DNA of 64,000 bases from Thauera carbonicopians (GTDB lineage Bacteria > Pseudomonadota > Gammaproteobacteria > Burkholderiales > Rhodocyclaceae), in assembly GCF_025699485.1 (NCBI RefSeq), contig NZ_JANUXN010000009.1, positions 96,765-160,764 on the forward strand. The letters are read 5' to 3'. The first letter of the stretch is position 1. The number at the start of each line of letters is the position of its first letter. Of the stretch, positions 11,499-22,652 are shown piece after piece. The notes below the pieces were generated by a model that worked only from the letters and a program-made list of their open reading frames with translations, did not search any database and had not been told where the DNA came from. A program made the position numbers and the translations under genes.

Positions 11499-11655
11499 AC
11501 GGATGCGAAAAGTCCAGGAATTTTGTCATGGTGTCATTTTGTATTAAGGCCGATTTGGCAGCCCGTATTTAGTATTACACTTTCCGGAATTTACTAGATG
11601 CAGGCGGATCGGTATTCGTTGTTGAGCAGGGCCGTTAATCCAGGAGGCGAGGCAA

Positions 11656-12804
11656 ATGTTTGAAATCGTTGAGAAGGAACCGTCCGGTACGGTCATCAAG
11701 GTGATCGGTGTCGGTGGCGCGGGTGGCAATGCCGTCGACCACATGATCCGTGAAGGGGTGAAGGGGGTGCATTTCATCACCGCCAACACCGACGCGCAGG
11801 CGCTGAACCGCTGCCTGGCGTCGCACAAGGTCCAGCTCGGCGGCACCGGCCTCGGCGCCGGCTCCAAGCCGGAAGCCGGACGTGCTGCGGCGCAGGAGTC
11901 GCGCGAGGAGATCGCCGCCGCGCTGGAAGGCGCGCACATGGTGTTCATCACCGGCGGCATGGGCGGCGGCACCGGCACCGGCGCTGCTCCGGTGGTGGCC
12001 GAGATTGCCAAGGAGATGGGCATCCTGACCGTCGCCGTGGTGACCAAGCCCTTCGACTTCGAGAACCGCATCCGCGTCGCCGAAAGCGGCGTCGAGGAGC
12101 TGACCCGCCACGTCGATTCGCTGATCGTCGTGCTCAACGACAAGCTGCTCGACGTCTATGGCGACGATGCCGGCTTCGAGGAGTGCTTCCGTTCGGCCGA
12201 CAACGTGCTGCGCTCGGCGGTCGGCGGAATTGCCGAGATCATCAACGTGCCCGGCCTGGTCAACGTCGACTTCCAGGACGTGCGCACCGCGATGGCCGAA
12301 ATGGGCCGCGCGATGATGGGTTCGGCCGAAGCCGCCGGCATGGACCGCGCCCGCATCGCCGCCGAACAGGCCGCGGTGTCGCCGCTGCTCGAAGGTACCG
12401 AGCTGTCGGGCGCGCGCTGCGTGCTGATCAACATTACCGCCAGCAAGTCGCTGAAGATGTCCGAAGTGCGTGACGCGGTGAAGACCGTGCAGGCCTTCGC
12501 CGCGCCGGAAGCCTTCGTCAAGTACGGCACGGTGTTCGAAGAGAGCATGGAAGACCGCATCCGCATCACTGTCGTCGCCACCGGCCTCGGCGCGCCGCGT
12601 TCGGCCCGCCAGCCGATCATGGAAGTGGTGAAGGGCACCGGTACCTACGGTCCGGCGATGGGCGGCAGCGGCGCGGTCGACATGAACAGCCTCGACGTGC
12701 CGGCGGTGATGCGCACCGGCCGCCGCACCACGGTCGAAGCGATGAGCACCAGCGGCGTCGGCACCTACGACATCCCGGCTTTCCTGCGCCGCCAGGCCGA
12801 CTGA
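11656..12804 (+). CDS. ftsZ: FtsZ, tubulin-like cell-division GTPase
   Basis: FtsZ polymerises into the cytokinetic ring. The 382-residue protein has the GTP-binding tubulin signature [17 protein letters not shown] near residue 102, [14 protein letters not shown] at the N-terminus, and the C-terminal conserved peptide [13 protein letters not shown] that binds FtsA and ZipA. An AGGAGG ribosome-binding site lies about ten bases before the ATG. The relatively AT-rich 157-base leader (11499-11655) may carry its own promoter, as is common for ftsZ, but no clear -35/-10 pair could be assigned. Confidence 0.98.
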   Translation: MFEIVEKEPSGTVIKVIGVGGAGGNAVDHMIREGVKGVHFITANTDAQALNRCLASHKVQLGGTGLGAGSKPEAGRAAAQESREEIAAALEGAHMVFITGGMGGGTGTGAAPVVAEIAKEMGILTVAVVTKPFDFENRIRVAESGVEELTRHVDSLIVVLNDKLLDVYGDDAGFEECFRSADNVLRSAVGGIAEIINVPGLVNVDFQDVRTAMAEMGRAMMGSAEAAGMDRARIAAEQAAVSPLLEGTELSGARCVLINITASKSLKMSEVRDAVKTVQAFAAPEAFVKYGTVFEESMEDRIRITVVATGLGAPRSARQPIMEVVKGTGTYGPAMGGSGAVDMNSLDVPAVMRTGRRTTVEAMSTSGVGTYDIPAFLRRQAD

Positions 12805-12853
12805 GCGCCGTCTGCGCCGGTGCCGGGCGCTGCTCTGCAGCGTCCGGCGTCCG

Positions 12854-12910
12854 ACGGGCATCTGCCGCGAACCGCCGCCTCCGGTTCGCGGCAGATGCCC
12901 GTTTCGTCTT
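12854..12910 (+). terminator. Strong hairpin terminator of the dcw operon
   Basis: A perfect 21-bp inverted repeat (arms 12854-12874 and 12882-12902, seven-base loop) lies 50 bases after the ftsZ stop and runs into a T-rich stretch (TTTCGTCTT). It should end dcw transcription before lpxC, which then needs its own promoter in 12911-13084. The arm is unusually long and perfect for an ordinary terminator. Confidence 0.8.
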
Positions 12911-13084
12911 GGGGCGGCAGGTGGTCGCATGCCTGTTCCCCGTTTCCACAGCCCATCCCGCGAACGGGGAGAGGCGCTGAACGGCGGCAGGTATGTCCGT
13001 GCAACAGCTTTGCTGCATTGCACCCATAGTCCGTACCGTCGGCGGGTGCGTGCTAAACTGCTGGCCGATATAAGGAATTTAACA

Positions 13085-14011
13085 ATGATCAGGCAGCGCA
13101 CCCTCAAATCCATCGTCAAGGCCACCGGCGTCGGTCTGCACGGCGGGCGCAAGGTGACGCTGGTGCTGCGTCCGGCGGCACCGGACACCGGCATCGTCTT
13201 CCACCGCGTCGATCTCGATCCGCCGCTGACCCTGCCGGCCGATCCCTACGCCGTCTGCGACACGCGGATGTGCTCGGGGCTGGAGAAGAACGGCGAGAAG
13301 GTCGGCACCGTCGAGCATCTGATGTCGGCGCTGGCCGGCCTCGGCATCGACAACCTGCACGTCGACGTCGATGCGCCCGAGATCCCCATCCTCGACGGCA
13401 GCTCCGCGCCCTTCGTGTTCCTGCTGCAGTCGGCGGGCATCGAGGAGCAGAAGGCGCCGAAGAAGTTCCTGCGCGTGAAGAAGCCGGTCGAATACCGCGA
13501 AGGCGACAAGTGGGTGCGCCTCGATCCCTACGACGGCTTCAGCCTCGAATTCTCCATCGTCTTCGACCATCCCGCGATCGACCGCACGGCGACGTCGGTC
13601 AAGGTCGATTTCGCCACCCACTCCTACATCCGCGACGTCGCCCGCGCGCGCACCTTCGGCTTCATGCAGGACGTCGAGTTCATGCAGTCCAACGGCCTCG
13701 CGCTCGGCGGCAGCCTCGACAACGCGATCGTGATGGACGAGTACCGCGTGCTCAACGCCGAGGGCCTGCGCTACGCCGACGAGTTCGTCAAGCACAAGGT
13801 GCTCGATGCCATCGGCGACCTCTACCTGTGCGGCCATCCGCTGCTGGCCTCCTATGCGGCACACAAGGCCGGCCACGCGCTGAACAACCAGATCCTGCGC
13901 GTGCTGCTCGAAGACCGCGAAGCCTGGGAAATCGTCAGCTTCGAGCAGCCCAAGGCCACGCCGCCGGCCGTCGTCCACCAGTTCGGCGACGTCCTGCCGG
14001 CCCAGGCCTGA
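13085..14011 (+). CDS. lpxC: LpxC, UDP-3-O-acyl-GlcNAc deacetylase
   Basis: LpxC is the zinc-dependent, committed step of lipid A synthesis. The start at 13085 ([21 protein letters not shown]) gives 308 residues, matching the family; a longer in-frame start at 12929 would add low-complexity sequence and is rejected. Zinc-binding and catalytic motifs are visible: [16 protein letters not shown] (His), [19 protein letters not shown] (His and Asp) and KAGHALNN (general base His). It stands alone after the dcw terminator, a common arrangement. Confidence 0.97.
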   Translation: MIRQRTLKSIVKATGVGLHGGRKVTLVLRPAAPDTGIVFHRVDLDPPLTLPADPYAVCDTRMCSGLEKNGEKVGTVEHLMSALAGLGIDNLHVDVDAPEIPILDGSSAPFVFLLQSAGIEEQKAPKKFLRVKKPVEYREGDKWVRLDPYDGFSLEFSIVFDHPAIDRTATSVKVDFATHSYIRDVARARTFGFMQDVEFMQSNGLALGGSLDNAIVMDEYRVLNAEGLRYADEFVKHKVLDAIGDLYLCGHPLLASYAAHKAGHALNNQILRVLLEDREAWEIVSFEQPKATPPAVVHQFGDVLPAQA

Positions 14012-14039
14012 TGCCGGCCACGATCACGGAGCAGCGCCG

Positions 14040-14228
14040 ATGCTAATCATGCGTCTGCTGCTGTTGCTGGCGGTGCTCGGCATCGGCGGCTCGGTGATCC
14101 TGTGGCTGCTCACCGGCAATCCGCGCTACAAGCTGTGGGCGTGGAAGGCTTTCCGCATCGTCGTCGTGTTGCTGCTGGCCGTGCTGGCCTTGTTCGCCAT
14201 CGAGCGTGTGCTGGTGCCGATGATCTGA
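14040..14228 (+). CDS. Small hypothetical inner-membrane protein
   Basis: A 62-residue protein made of two hydrophobic helices (about residues 3-24 and 40-59) separated by a short basic/aromatic loop, GNPRYKLWAWKAFR. An in-frame ATG at 14049 would give 59 residues. It follows lpxC by 28 bases on the same strand and may be co-transcribed with it. No family could be named; the well-formed two-helix topology and coding-like composition support a real gene. Confidence 0.6.
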   Translation: MLIMRLLLLLAVLGIGGSVILWLLTGNPRYKLWAWKAFRIVVVLLLAVLALFAIERVLVPMI

Positions 14229-14266
14229 ACGGCCCTGGCGGCCTTGGGCCGCCACTTTCCCTGCCG

Positions 14267-14698
14267 CTACTCGCGCCCGCGCCTGACCAGGCGCTCGAGA
14301 GATTCGCGCAAGGGTGAATCCGGCGGCAGCGAGGCGGCGAATTCCGACAGACTGGCCTTGGCGTCGGCCGATATGTGACGCTCCGTCGCCGGCGGACGCC
14401 AGGCCCGCTGCTCCGGCGTCCCGACCTTGACCCTGATCGTACCCAGCGCGTGGCCGGCACGCAGGAAGTGCTCCTGCAGGCTGGGCAGCATCTGCTTGAG
14501 CCGCACTGCGGTGGCGCCGTTGCGCGTGGTGATGACCAGCACGTCGTCCTTCAGGTTGGCGACGTGGCACTGCTCGGCTAGTTGCAGGGGCAGCACGGCT
14601 TCCAGCGTGCCCTGCAGCCGCCGCAGGCGGGCGGCGTGGTCCTGCAGGCGGGCGAGGGATTCGACGCTGCCGAGAAAACGATGGAGGGGGCGGCTCAT
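14267..14698 (-). CDS. DUF721 protein, DciA-like
   Basis: The 143-residue protein starting MSRPLHRFLGSVESLARL belongs, by its order of conserved features, to the DUF721/DciA family: an N-terminal helix, the central KH-like stretch LVITTRNGATAVRLKQMLPSL, and a disordered tail ending LRESLERLVRRGRE. DciA proteins load or interact with the replicative helicase DnaB in bacteria lacking DnaC. An upstream in-frame start (14764) would run into the divergent secA promoter region and is less likely. It is transcribed away from secA. Confidence 0.65.
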   Translation of the reverse strand: MSRPLHRFLGSVESLARLQDHAARLRRLQGTLEAVLPLQLAEQCHVANLKDDVLVITTRNGATAVRLKQMLPSLQEHFLRAGHALGTIRVKVGTPEQRAWRPPATERHISADAKASLSEFAASLPPDSPLRESLERLVRRGRE

Positions 14699-14805
14699 GG
14701 GGCGTGGGAAAGAGGAATGCGGGAGGTCGTGCCGTGGTGCGCAGTGGGGCACCCTGTACGGCATGATAAACTCGCGCCTTTGCCGAATCGACGTCCACCT
14801 CCAAC

Positions 14806-17535
<2,730 letters not shown>

Positions 17536-18122
17536 CCACGGGTCGAGCGCAAGCCCTGCCGTTCATGGCGGGGTCGGCGAGACAAGCGTTCGTGGAGCCG
17601 AAGGCTTCACAAGCCCGCGGCGAGGAAGCCCCGGTTTTCAGGCTGGGGTGACTCACATGCACGAGACTGCAAGTGCGGCGGGCATGGTGTTCGCCGCCCG
17701 TAGTCCTTGATGTCGAGGCGGCTGCAGGGGCTTTGTGTCGGATTCTTTTACGTTTTCGACGCCGCCGGCTTCAATACGAAGAAAAACAAATATGAGAATC
17801 AGCGGTTTGTATGATCTGGCCTGCTGATTGCTTGACGCTCTCCATCACGATATTCCATAACTGAATTGCAAGATGGCATGAGACGGATCTGGCTTCAGGT
17901 TCGTCGGATGGCTGTGGGCGCAAGGCCCGCGCCTGCCGTCTTGTCGCCCCCATGCCCGCCCCATGCATGAGGGCGGGACGTGATGCCTTGCCCGGCGAAT
18001 TCGGTGCGATGGCTTCATGAGCTGTGCGGGGCAGGCGAGTGTGTGTCACGGCCGTGAATCTCGATTCGGGAGAGACAGATGGCGGAGCATGCTGTTCGAT
18101 CTGGCGCGATGGAAGGGCGGGC
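17536..18122 (+). other. Intergenic region between secA and the sigma-54 activator gene
   Basis: These 587 bases hold no convincing gene. The first 200 are GC-rich with a weak hairpin near 17678-17700 (GCGGCG/CGCCGC arms, no T-run) that might help end secA transcription. The stretch 17740-17880 is more AT-rich and contains the IHF-like and sigma-54 sites annotated separately. The short in-frame ORF 18024-18122 is regarded as leader sequence of the activator gene. Confidence 0.6.
17797..17832 (+). promoter_or_regulatory. Candidate sigma-54 promoter with adjacent IHF-like site
   Basis: TGGCCTGCTGATTGCT at 17817-17832 keeps the invariant GG-N10-GC spacing of sigma-54 promoters and matches TGGCAC-N5-TTGCW except at the AC pair. 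AATCAGCGGTTTG at 17797-17809 fits the IHF consensus WATCARNNNNTTR exactly. It points at the activator and barrel genes (18123-20838) and would give an autoregulated unit. The expected start of transcription is near 17843, leaving a long leader of about 280 bases. Confidence 0.5.
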
Positions 18123-19472
18123 ATGTCCGACAGGACGTGCGTAAAGGCGTCGAGGCGGGCGATCGTGCTCGACCGTACTGGCTATGCCATAGCCGAGCTC
18201 GAAGCGCTTCACCTGTCCGGCTGGATGTTCCAGCGAGTGGCGACGATGGATGCCGCACGCAAGGCCCTGAGTTGCGATCCGCCACCGATCGGCCTCGTGG
18301 CCTTCGATTCCGGGCGGCCCTGGTCCCTCGGTGAGCTGGAGAGCGTGCTCCGGCGCCCCGACATCGAATGGATCGCGCTGCTCGGCCCGGATCTGCTGAA
18401 CAGCGACCGACTGGAGCCGGAGCTGCTGCGCAGTTTCCATGATTTCCACTCCCGGCCCCTGGACAGGGAGCGGCTGTCGTGCACGCTGGGCCATGCCCAT
18501 GGCAAGGTCGAGCTGTGCCGGCATGCCTTGGCACCCCGCCGCGAGTGCGGCGCATACGGCATGACGGGGACGAGCTCCGGAATGCGCCAGCTGTATCGTC
18601 AGATCGACAAGATCCTGACGGTCGATGCACCGGTACTGATCGGTGGCGAATCCGGCACCGGCAAGGAGCTGGTTGCGCATGCCATTCATCAGTATTCGGT
18701 GCGCGCACGGGGGCCCTTCATCGCCATGAACTGCGGGGCGATCGCGCCCAGCCTGATCCAGTCCGAACTGTTCGGCCACGAGCGGGGCGCGTTCACCGGT
18801 GCCGCCCAGCGCAAGATCGGCAACATCGAGGCGGCCAACGGCGGGATTCTGTTTCTCGATGAGATCGGCGATCTGCCGCTGGAAATGCAGGCGAATCTGC
18901 TGCGTTTCCTGCAGGAGAAATGCATCACCCGGGTCGGTTCGACCGAGCGGGTGAAAGTCGATGTCCGGGTCATCGCGGCGACGCATGTCGACCTGGTGCG
19001 CGCGGTCACCCAAGGCCGTTTCCGCGAGGATCTGTACTATCGCCTCAATGTCCTGCATCTCGGGCTGCCCGCCTTGCGCGAACGACGCGAGGACATTCCC
19101 CTGCTTGCCGAGTGCATCTTCGCCGAGCACCGGGAGCAGGCGGCTCCCCAGGTGCGCGGCTTCAGCAGCGTGGCACTCCAGGCCATGATGCGCTACGACT
19201 GGCCCGGCAACGTCAGAGAGCTGGTCAACCGGGTTCAGCGCGCGATGATCATGACCGAGAGCCGCCTGATCGGTCCAACCGACCTCGGGCTGTCGTCGGA
19301 ACCGGAGCAGGGCATGCCGACCCTGGACGAAATCCGTACCAGGGTCGAGCGCGAACTGATCGAAACCAGCCTGAAGACGCACGGCAACAACGTTTCGGAG
19401 ACGGCTCGCCGTCTGGGTATTTCCCGGGTCACCTTGTACCGCATGATCGACCGTCTGAAGATCGTCCTCTAG
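18123..19472 (+). CDS. Sigma-54-dependent transcriptional activator, VpsR-like
   Basis: An enhancer-binding protein of 449 residues. The N-terminal 120 residues resemble a degenerate receiver as in VpsR-type regulators, with no clear phosphoacceptor pocket. The AAA+ domain has Walker A GESGTGKE (near residue 178), the sigma-54 contact loop GAFTGA, Walker B GGILFLDEIGD and the arginine region FREDLYYRLNV. The C-terminus is a Fis-type HTH (NNVSETARRLGISRVTLYRMI). ATG 18123 is preceded by GGAAGGG; a longer start at 18024 is possible. It sits 52 bases before an outer-membrane barrel gene and faces a sigma-54-promoted secretion operon, so it most likely controls that cluster. VpsR homologues often sense c-di-GMP; that is inference here. 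Confidence 0.85.
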   Translation: MSDRTCVKASRRAIVLDRTGYAIAELEALHLSGWMFQRVATMDAARKALSCDPPPIGLVAFDSGRPWSLGELESVLRRPDIEWIALLGPDLLNSDRLEPELLRSFHDFHSRPLDRERLSCTLGHAHGKVELCRHALAPRRECGAYGMTGTSSGMRQLYRQIDKILTVDAPVLIGGESGTGKELVAHAIHQYSVRARGPFIAMNCGAIAPSLIQSELFGHERGAFTGAAQRKIGNIEAANGGILFLDEIGDLPLEMQANLLRFLQEKCITRVGSTERVKVDVRVIAATHVDLVRAVTQGRFREDLYYRLNVLHLGLPALRERREDIPLLAECIFAEHREQAAPQVRGFSSVALQAMMRYDWPGNVRELVNRVQRAMIMTESRLIGPTDLGLSSEPEQGMPTLDEIRTRVERELIETSLKTHGNNVSETARRLGISRVTLYRMIDRLKIVL

Positions 19473-19524
19473 CCGGCCCGTGGGCGGAGGTCTCGACGCA
19501 GTAGTTTTACTGGGAGCAACTGCG

Positions 19525-20838
19525 ATGAAGAAGACACAGTCGTACCGAAGCAGATTTGCCCGTCCACTTCTCGGCGTGCTCGTCGCTGTGCTGGGGCAGC
19601 CGGTGCTTGCCGAGGATGCGGAAGAGGACGTCGGCAGCATCGCCGAGCGCTTCGAAGCCCAACTCCAGCAGATCGAGATCCTGAAGCGCGAACTGGCCAG
19701 GCAGGAGGCGGCACTCAAGGCCTTGCGCCGGGAAGTCGATCTGCGGCAGCGAGCTCGAGGGCAGGATGGGGCCCCTGCCCGGGCGGCGCCGATTGCCGTC
19801 GCCCAGGCGGATGCAGCACCAGTGGAGCCTGTCGGACAAGCGCCGGAGGCGCCCGAGCGGCCGCCGGAGGTCGCGCCCATCTTCGAGCAGCCCGGAGTGC
19901 TGACACCGCCCGGAAAGTGGATCGTCGAGCCCTCGTTGCAGTACTCGTACTCGTCCAGCGACAGGATCGCCCTGGTCGGCTACACGATCATTCCGGCGAT
20001 CCTGATCGGCTTGATCGACGTGCGCAACGTCAAATCGAACTCCTTCACGGCGACGCTTTCGGTGCGCCGGGGCATCACCAACCGTTTCGAGCTCGAGGCG
20101 CGTATTCCATATGTTTACCGCTACGACAATACGCGCGGACGGGAGATCCTGGATCCCGAACGGGTACGCGAGTTCTATTCCGATCAGAAAGGGCAGGGGA
20201 TCGGTGACGTCGAACTGATCGGTCGCTACCAGCTCAACGACGGCGGCAGCGATTCGCCGTATTACATCGCTTCGCTGCGCTTCAAGGCCCGCACCGGCAA
20301 GGATCCCTTCGAGGTGCCGACCAGCCTGACGGTCGACCCGTCCGACCCGAATACCGGCGCGAGGACGGGCATGCAGCGTGATCTGCCGACCGGCTCCGGC
20401 TTCTACTCGCTGACACCCGGGCTGACCGTGCTCATTCCGTCCGACCCGGCCGTTTTTTTTGGCGGGATCAGCTATCAGTACAGCTTCAAGCGCAAGAACG
20501 TGACGCCGAACCTGGTCGGCGATGTCGATCCGGCCGATTATGCCTATTCCTCGATCCAGCCCGGCGGCGTGCTCGGCTTCAACTTCGGCATGGGGCTGGC
20601 ACTGAACGAACGTTCGTCGTTCAGCATCGGTTACGACCATCTGTCGGTCGGCAAGACCGACGCCAGGTATGCCGACGGCCAGCGTGCCGAAGGCGTGCGC
20701 GTCCAGCTCGGCACGCTACTGCTGGGTTATTCCTACAAGCTCGATTCGATGCGGACCGTCAATCTGTCGCTCGGCGTCGGCGTCACACGCGACACGCCCG
20801 ACGTGCAGATGACGCTGCGCATGCCTTTCTCGCTGTAG
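19525..20838 (+). CDS. Outer-membrane beta-barrel protein with N-terminal coiled coil, FapF-like
   Basis: A 437-residue exported protein. A Sec signal peptide ends near residue 32 (GQPVLAED). Residues about 38-75 form a heptad-rich coiled coil (IAERFEAQLQQIEILKREL...), followed by an Ala/Pro linker to about residue 125. The rest is alternating amphipathic strands (WIVEPSLQYSYSSSD... to the terminal MTLRMPFSL) typical of a barrel ending in an aromatic/leucine residue. This coiled coil-linker-barrel order is that of FapF, the trimeric amyloid secretion pore of Pseudomonas, and of phenol-pathway MetA-like barrels. The start at 19525 with GGGAG upstream is preferred over 19480. It is probably co-transcribed with the activator gene. 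Confidence 0.7.
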   Translation: MKKTQSYRSRFARPLLGVLVAVLGQPVLAEDAEEDVGSIAERFEAQLQQIEILKRELARQEAALKALRREVDLRQRARGQDGAPARAAPIAVAQADAAPVEPVGQAPEAPERPPEVAPIFEQPGVLTPPGKWIVEPSLQYSYSSSDRIALVGYTIIPAILIGLIDVRNVKSNSFTATLSVRRGITNRFELEARIPYVYRYDNTRGREILDPERVREFYSDQKGQGIGDVELIGRYQLNDGGSDSPYYIASLRFKARTGKDPFEVPTSLTVDPSDPNTGARTGMQRDLPTGSGFYSLTPGLTVLIPSDPAVFFGGISYQYSFKRKNVTPNLVGDVDPADYAYSSIQPGGVLGFNFGMGLALNERSSFSIGYDHLSVGKTDARYADGQRAEGVRVQLGTLLLGYSYKLDSMRTVNLSLGVGVTRDTPDVQMTLRMPFSL

Positions 20839-20850
20839 GGCGCAAGCGAA

Positions 20851-20883
20851 ACGGGCCGGCTCATCGGGCATGAGCCGGCCCGT
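20851..20883. terminator. Bidirectional hairpin between convergent operons
   Basis: Perfect 14-bp stem with arms ACGGGCCGGCTCAT (20851-20864) and its complement (20870-20883), five-base loop, 12 bases after the barrel-gene stop and 50 bases after the end of the minus-strand operon. On the minus strand the stem is followed by TTCGCTT. Confidence 0.7.
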
Positions 20884-20932
20884 GCTGCAGCCGGCAGGGC
20901 AAGCCTCGTCCGGTCGGCCTGGAACGGCGAAA

Positions 20933-21499
20933 TCAGCGCATCTGCGCCGCGCGCGTCACGGCTTCCTGCATCGCCTGCTCCATGCGCACGCCCTGCATGA
21001 CTTCCAGGCTATTGACCGTTGCGCTGATCGTCGTGATGGTCTGCAGCTTCTGGTTGTCGAGCGAATTCTGGACGATCGTGGCAAGCGAGTTGGCCGGTAG
21101 AAGGTGTGAAATGTTGTTCGGCCCGCTCTGTATCAATGCCAGAGCGCTGCCGGGCGACAGGGGGATGCCGGCGGCGGACTGGCCGCCAGCCGGATTCGGG
21201 CCGTCCAGGCGCAGGCTCGTGGTGCTGTGCAGGACGCCGTTGATCAGCACGACGCGTTCGATGCCGAAACGCATCTGCAGGCCGCCGGGGGTTTCGAAGC
21301 CGCCGCGCAGGGTGTCGAGGCGGGCGTCGGCGATCGTCGCCGCGGCCAGCAGATGATCCAGCCGGTCCTGCCGCGCCGTTGCCCCCGTTTCGGCGAAATC
21401 CGCTCCGCTGGCGGGCTGGCTCGCCGCGTACGCGCACAGGCCGGCAGCGATCATGGCCAGCAGGGGCGTTCGTGTGTGGTGGAGGGGCCGGCTGGGCAT
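20933..21499 (-). CDS. Exported protein of the Gly-rich fibre operon (FapE-like position)
   Basis: A 188-residue protein with a signal peptide (cleavage probably near residue 33, PASGADF). The central part (MRFGIERVVLINGVLHSTTSLRL) predicts beta structure; the C-terminal third, NSLATIVQNSLDNQKLQ..., has Asn/Gln/Thr-rich spacing that loosely recalls the QN-rich ends of the two other exported operon proteins. It ends in a helix (MEQAMQEAVTRAAQMR). It is the last gene of the operon, 17 bases after the C39 peptidase, with an ACGGAG ribosome-binding site. No family could be named with confidence; the role as a fibre subunit or export factor is inferred from context. Confidence 0.6.
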   Translation of the reverse strand: MPSRPLHHTRTPLLAMIAAGLCAYAASQPASGADFAETGATARQDRLDHLLAAATIADARLDTLRGGFETPGGLQMRFGIERVVLINGVLHSTTSLRLDGPNPAGGQSAAGIPLSPGSALALIQSGPNNISHLLPANSLATIVQNSLDNQKLQTITTISATVNSLEVMQGVRMEQAMQEAVTRAAQMR

Positions 21500-21516
21500 G
21501 GTGTGTGCTCCGTCGC

Positions 21517-22215
21517 TCAGAAATCCACCATGCTGGGCCGGGTCAGGCTGTGTCGCACGATGTTGTCCTGATGGGAGCGCACCGGAGCGTGCGGCCGGAC
21601 GCTCCAGTCGTCTGCGTGGTTGAAGCGCGCCAGCTCCATGTGACTGGTCACGACCAGCAGGATGCCGTTGGTCCAGTGGCGCTCGAAGTCGGTGCGTGCG
21701 ACCACGCGCGTACCCATCGCCGGATCGCCGAGCAGGACGTCGCCGTCGCGCACGCCCTTGATGACGACGAAGTGGGCGTAGCCGTTTTCGTTGATCAGGG
21801 CAATCGCGGGAATGCCCACGCCGGCGAGCTCGTCCAGGCTCGCCTCGACGCCATTGGTTTCGAAGCCGCGGCTGTCGAGATAGCGCTTCATGTCCAGCAT
21901 CGAGAAGCCGTCGTGGCGGATCTTCTCCTGGTCGCCGTGCTCGAACATGACCTGGAAGACGGACGATTCATCGACCTCCCAGCCGTAGTGATGCGTCAGC
22001 AGCGTGGCAACGGCCGCCGAGCCGCAACTGAAATCGTATTGCTGGCGAAGCGTCGCGAGAAAGCGGTTGCCCTTCATGCTCACGGTGGGGACCGAAAGCG
22101 TCCCGCCCAGCGGTGCCGTCATCTGCAGGCGTTCGGCATGAGCAGCGGTGCCACCGAGCAGAACCGCCAGCATCGCGCAGGGCATCAGAGTATGGCGCAG
22201 GGAGCCGGCGAACAT
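21517..22215 (-). CDS. Exported C39-family cysteine peptidase (FapD-like)
   Basis: A 232-residue stand-alone papain-like C39 peptidase domain with an N-terminal signal peptide (about 28 residues, GGTAAHAERL) and no ABC-transporter part, so it should act in the periplasm. The catalytic set is visible: the oxyanion Gln and Cys in QQYDFSCGSAAVATLL near residue 62, His in GYAHFVVIKGV, and Asp in LLGDPAMGTR. In fap amyloid operons the FapD protein is such a C39 domain; elsewhere C39 domains cut double-glycine leaders. The natural substrate here would be one of the co-transcribed exported proteins. It lies 11 bases after the 119-residue gene. Confidence 0.85.
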   Translation of the reverse strand: MFAGSLRHTLMPCAMLAVLLGGTAAHAERLQMTAPLGGTLSVPTVSMKGNRFLATLRQQYDFSCGSAAVATLLTHHYGWEVDESSVFQVMFEHGDQEKIRHDGFSMLDMKRYLDSRGFETNGVEASLDELAGVGIPAIALINENGYAHFVVIKGVRDGDVLLGDPAMGTRVVARTDFERHWTNGILLVVTSHMELARFNHADDWSVRPHAPVRSHQDNIVRHSLTRPSMVDF

Positions 22216-22226
22216 GGCAGCGGACC

Positions 22227-22586
22227 TCACTGCACCTGGACGTTGAGGATCACGGCGTTCTGGATCAGCACGCCGTTGCCCGAATTCTGGATCACCATGG
22301 GCAGTCCGGCTGCGCCTGCGAGCGCATTGTCGGACACGATGTTGTGGCCGGTGACGAGGTCGTACGCTTGAACTTCGCTGACCGCACCCGAAGCGTGAAT
22401 TTCGCTCAGATGCACGTCGCTGCCGCCGCGCTGGGTATCCAGCACTTCCGTATCGATGATCCGTCCGAAGCCGGTCAGCGATGCAGGTGAACCCTCGGGT
22501 TCGCTGGCGTGCGCGCTGTCTGGCGCAGAGCATGAGAAGGCCAGGGCGATTCCTAGTGCGACCATGATTTGCAAAGCGGATTGCAT
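22227..22586 (-). CDS. Small exported protein sharing a QN-rich C-terminal motif with the Gly-rich protein
   Basis: A 119-residue protein with a signal peptide (cleavage probably after AHA near residue 27) and GGAGGGG before the ATG. Its C-terminal 40 residues, including ALAGAAGLPMVIQNSGNGVL and ending ILNVQVQ, align with the end of the large Gly-rich protein encoded upstream (ALANSAGITVAAQNTGIGAL...). The shared pattern suggests two members of one secreted family, perhaps minor and major fibre subunits. It contains no cysteine after the signal peptide. It resembles nothing I can name; FapA- or FapB-like roles are only a guess. Confidence 0.65.
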   Translation of the reverse strand: MQSALQIMVALGIALAFSCSAPDSAHASEPEGSPASLTGFGRIIDTEVLDTQRGGSDVHLSEIHASGAVSEVQAYDLVTGHNIVSDNALAGAAGLPMVIQNSGNGVLIQNAVILNVQVQ

Positions 22587-22652
22587 GATGCTGCCCCTCC
22601 ATGAAGTGTGCAGCAGGGCTTGGCAGCGATGCCGCCGCCAAGCCCCTCTCGC

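Noticed and set aside
17678..17700. Hairpin after secA as intrinsic terminator
   Set aside because: Only six base pairs and no T-run; kept as a weak note in the intergenic entry.
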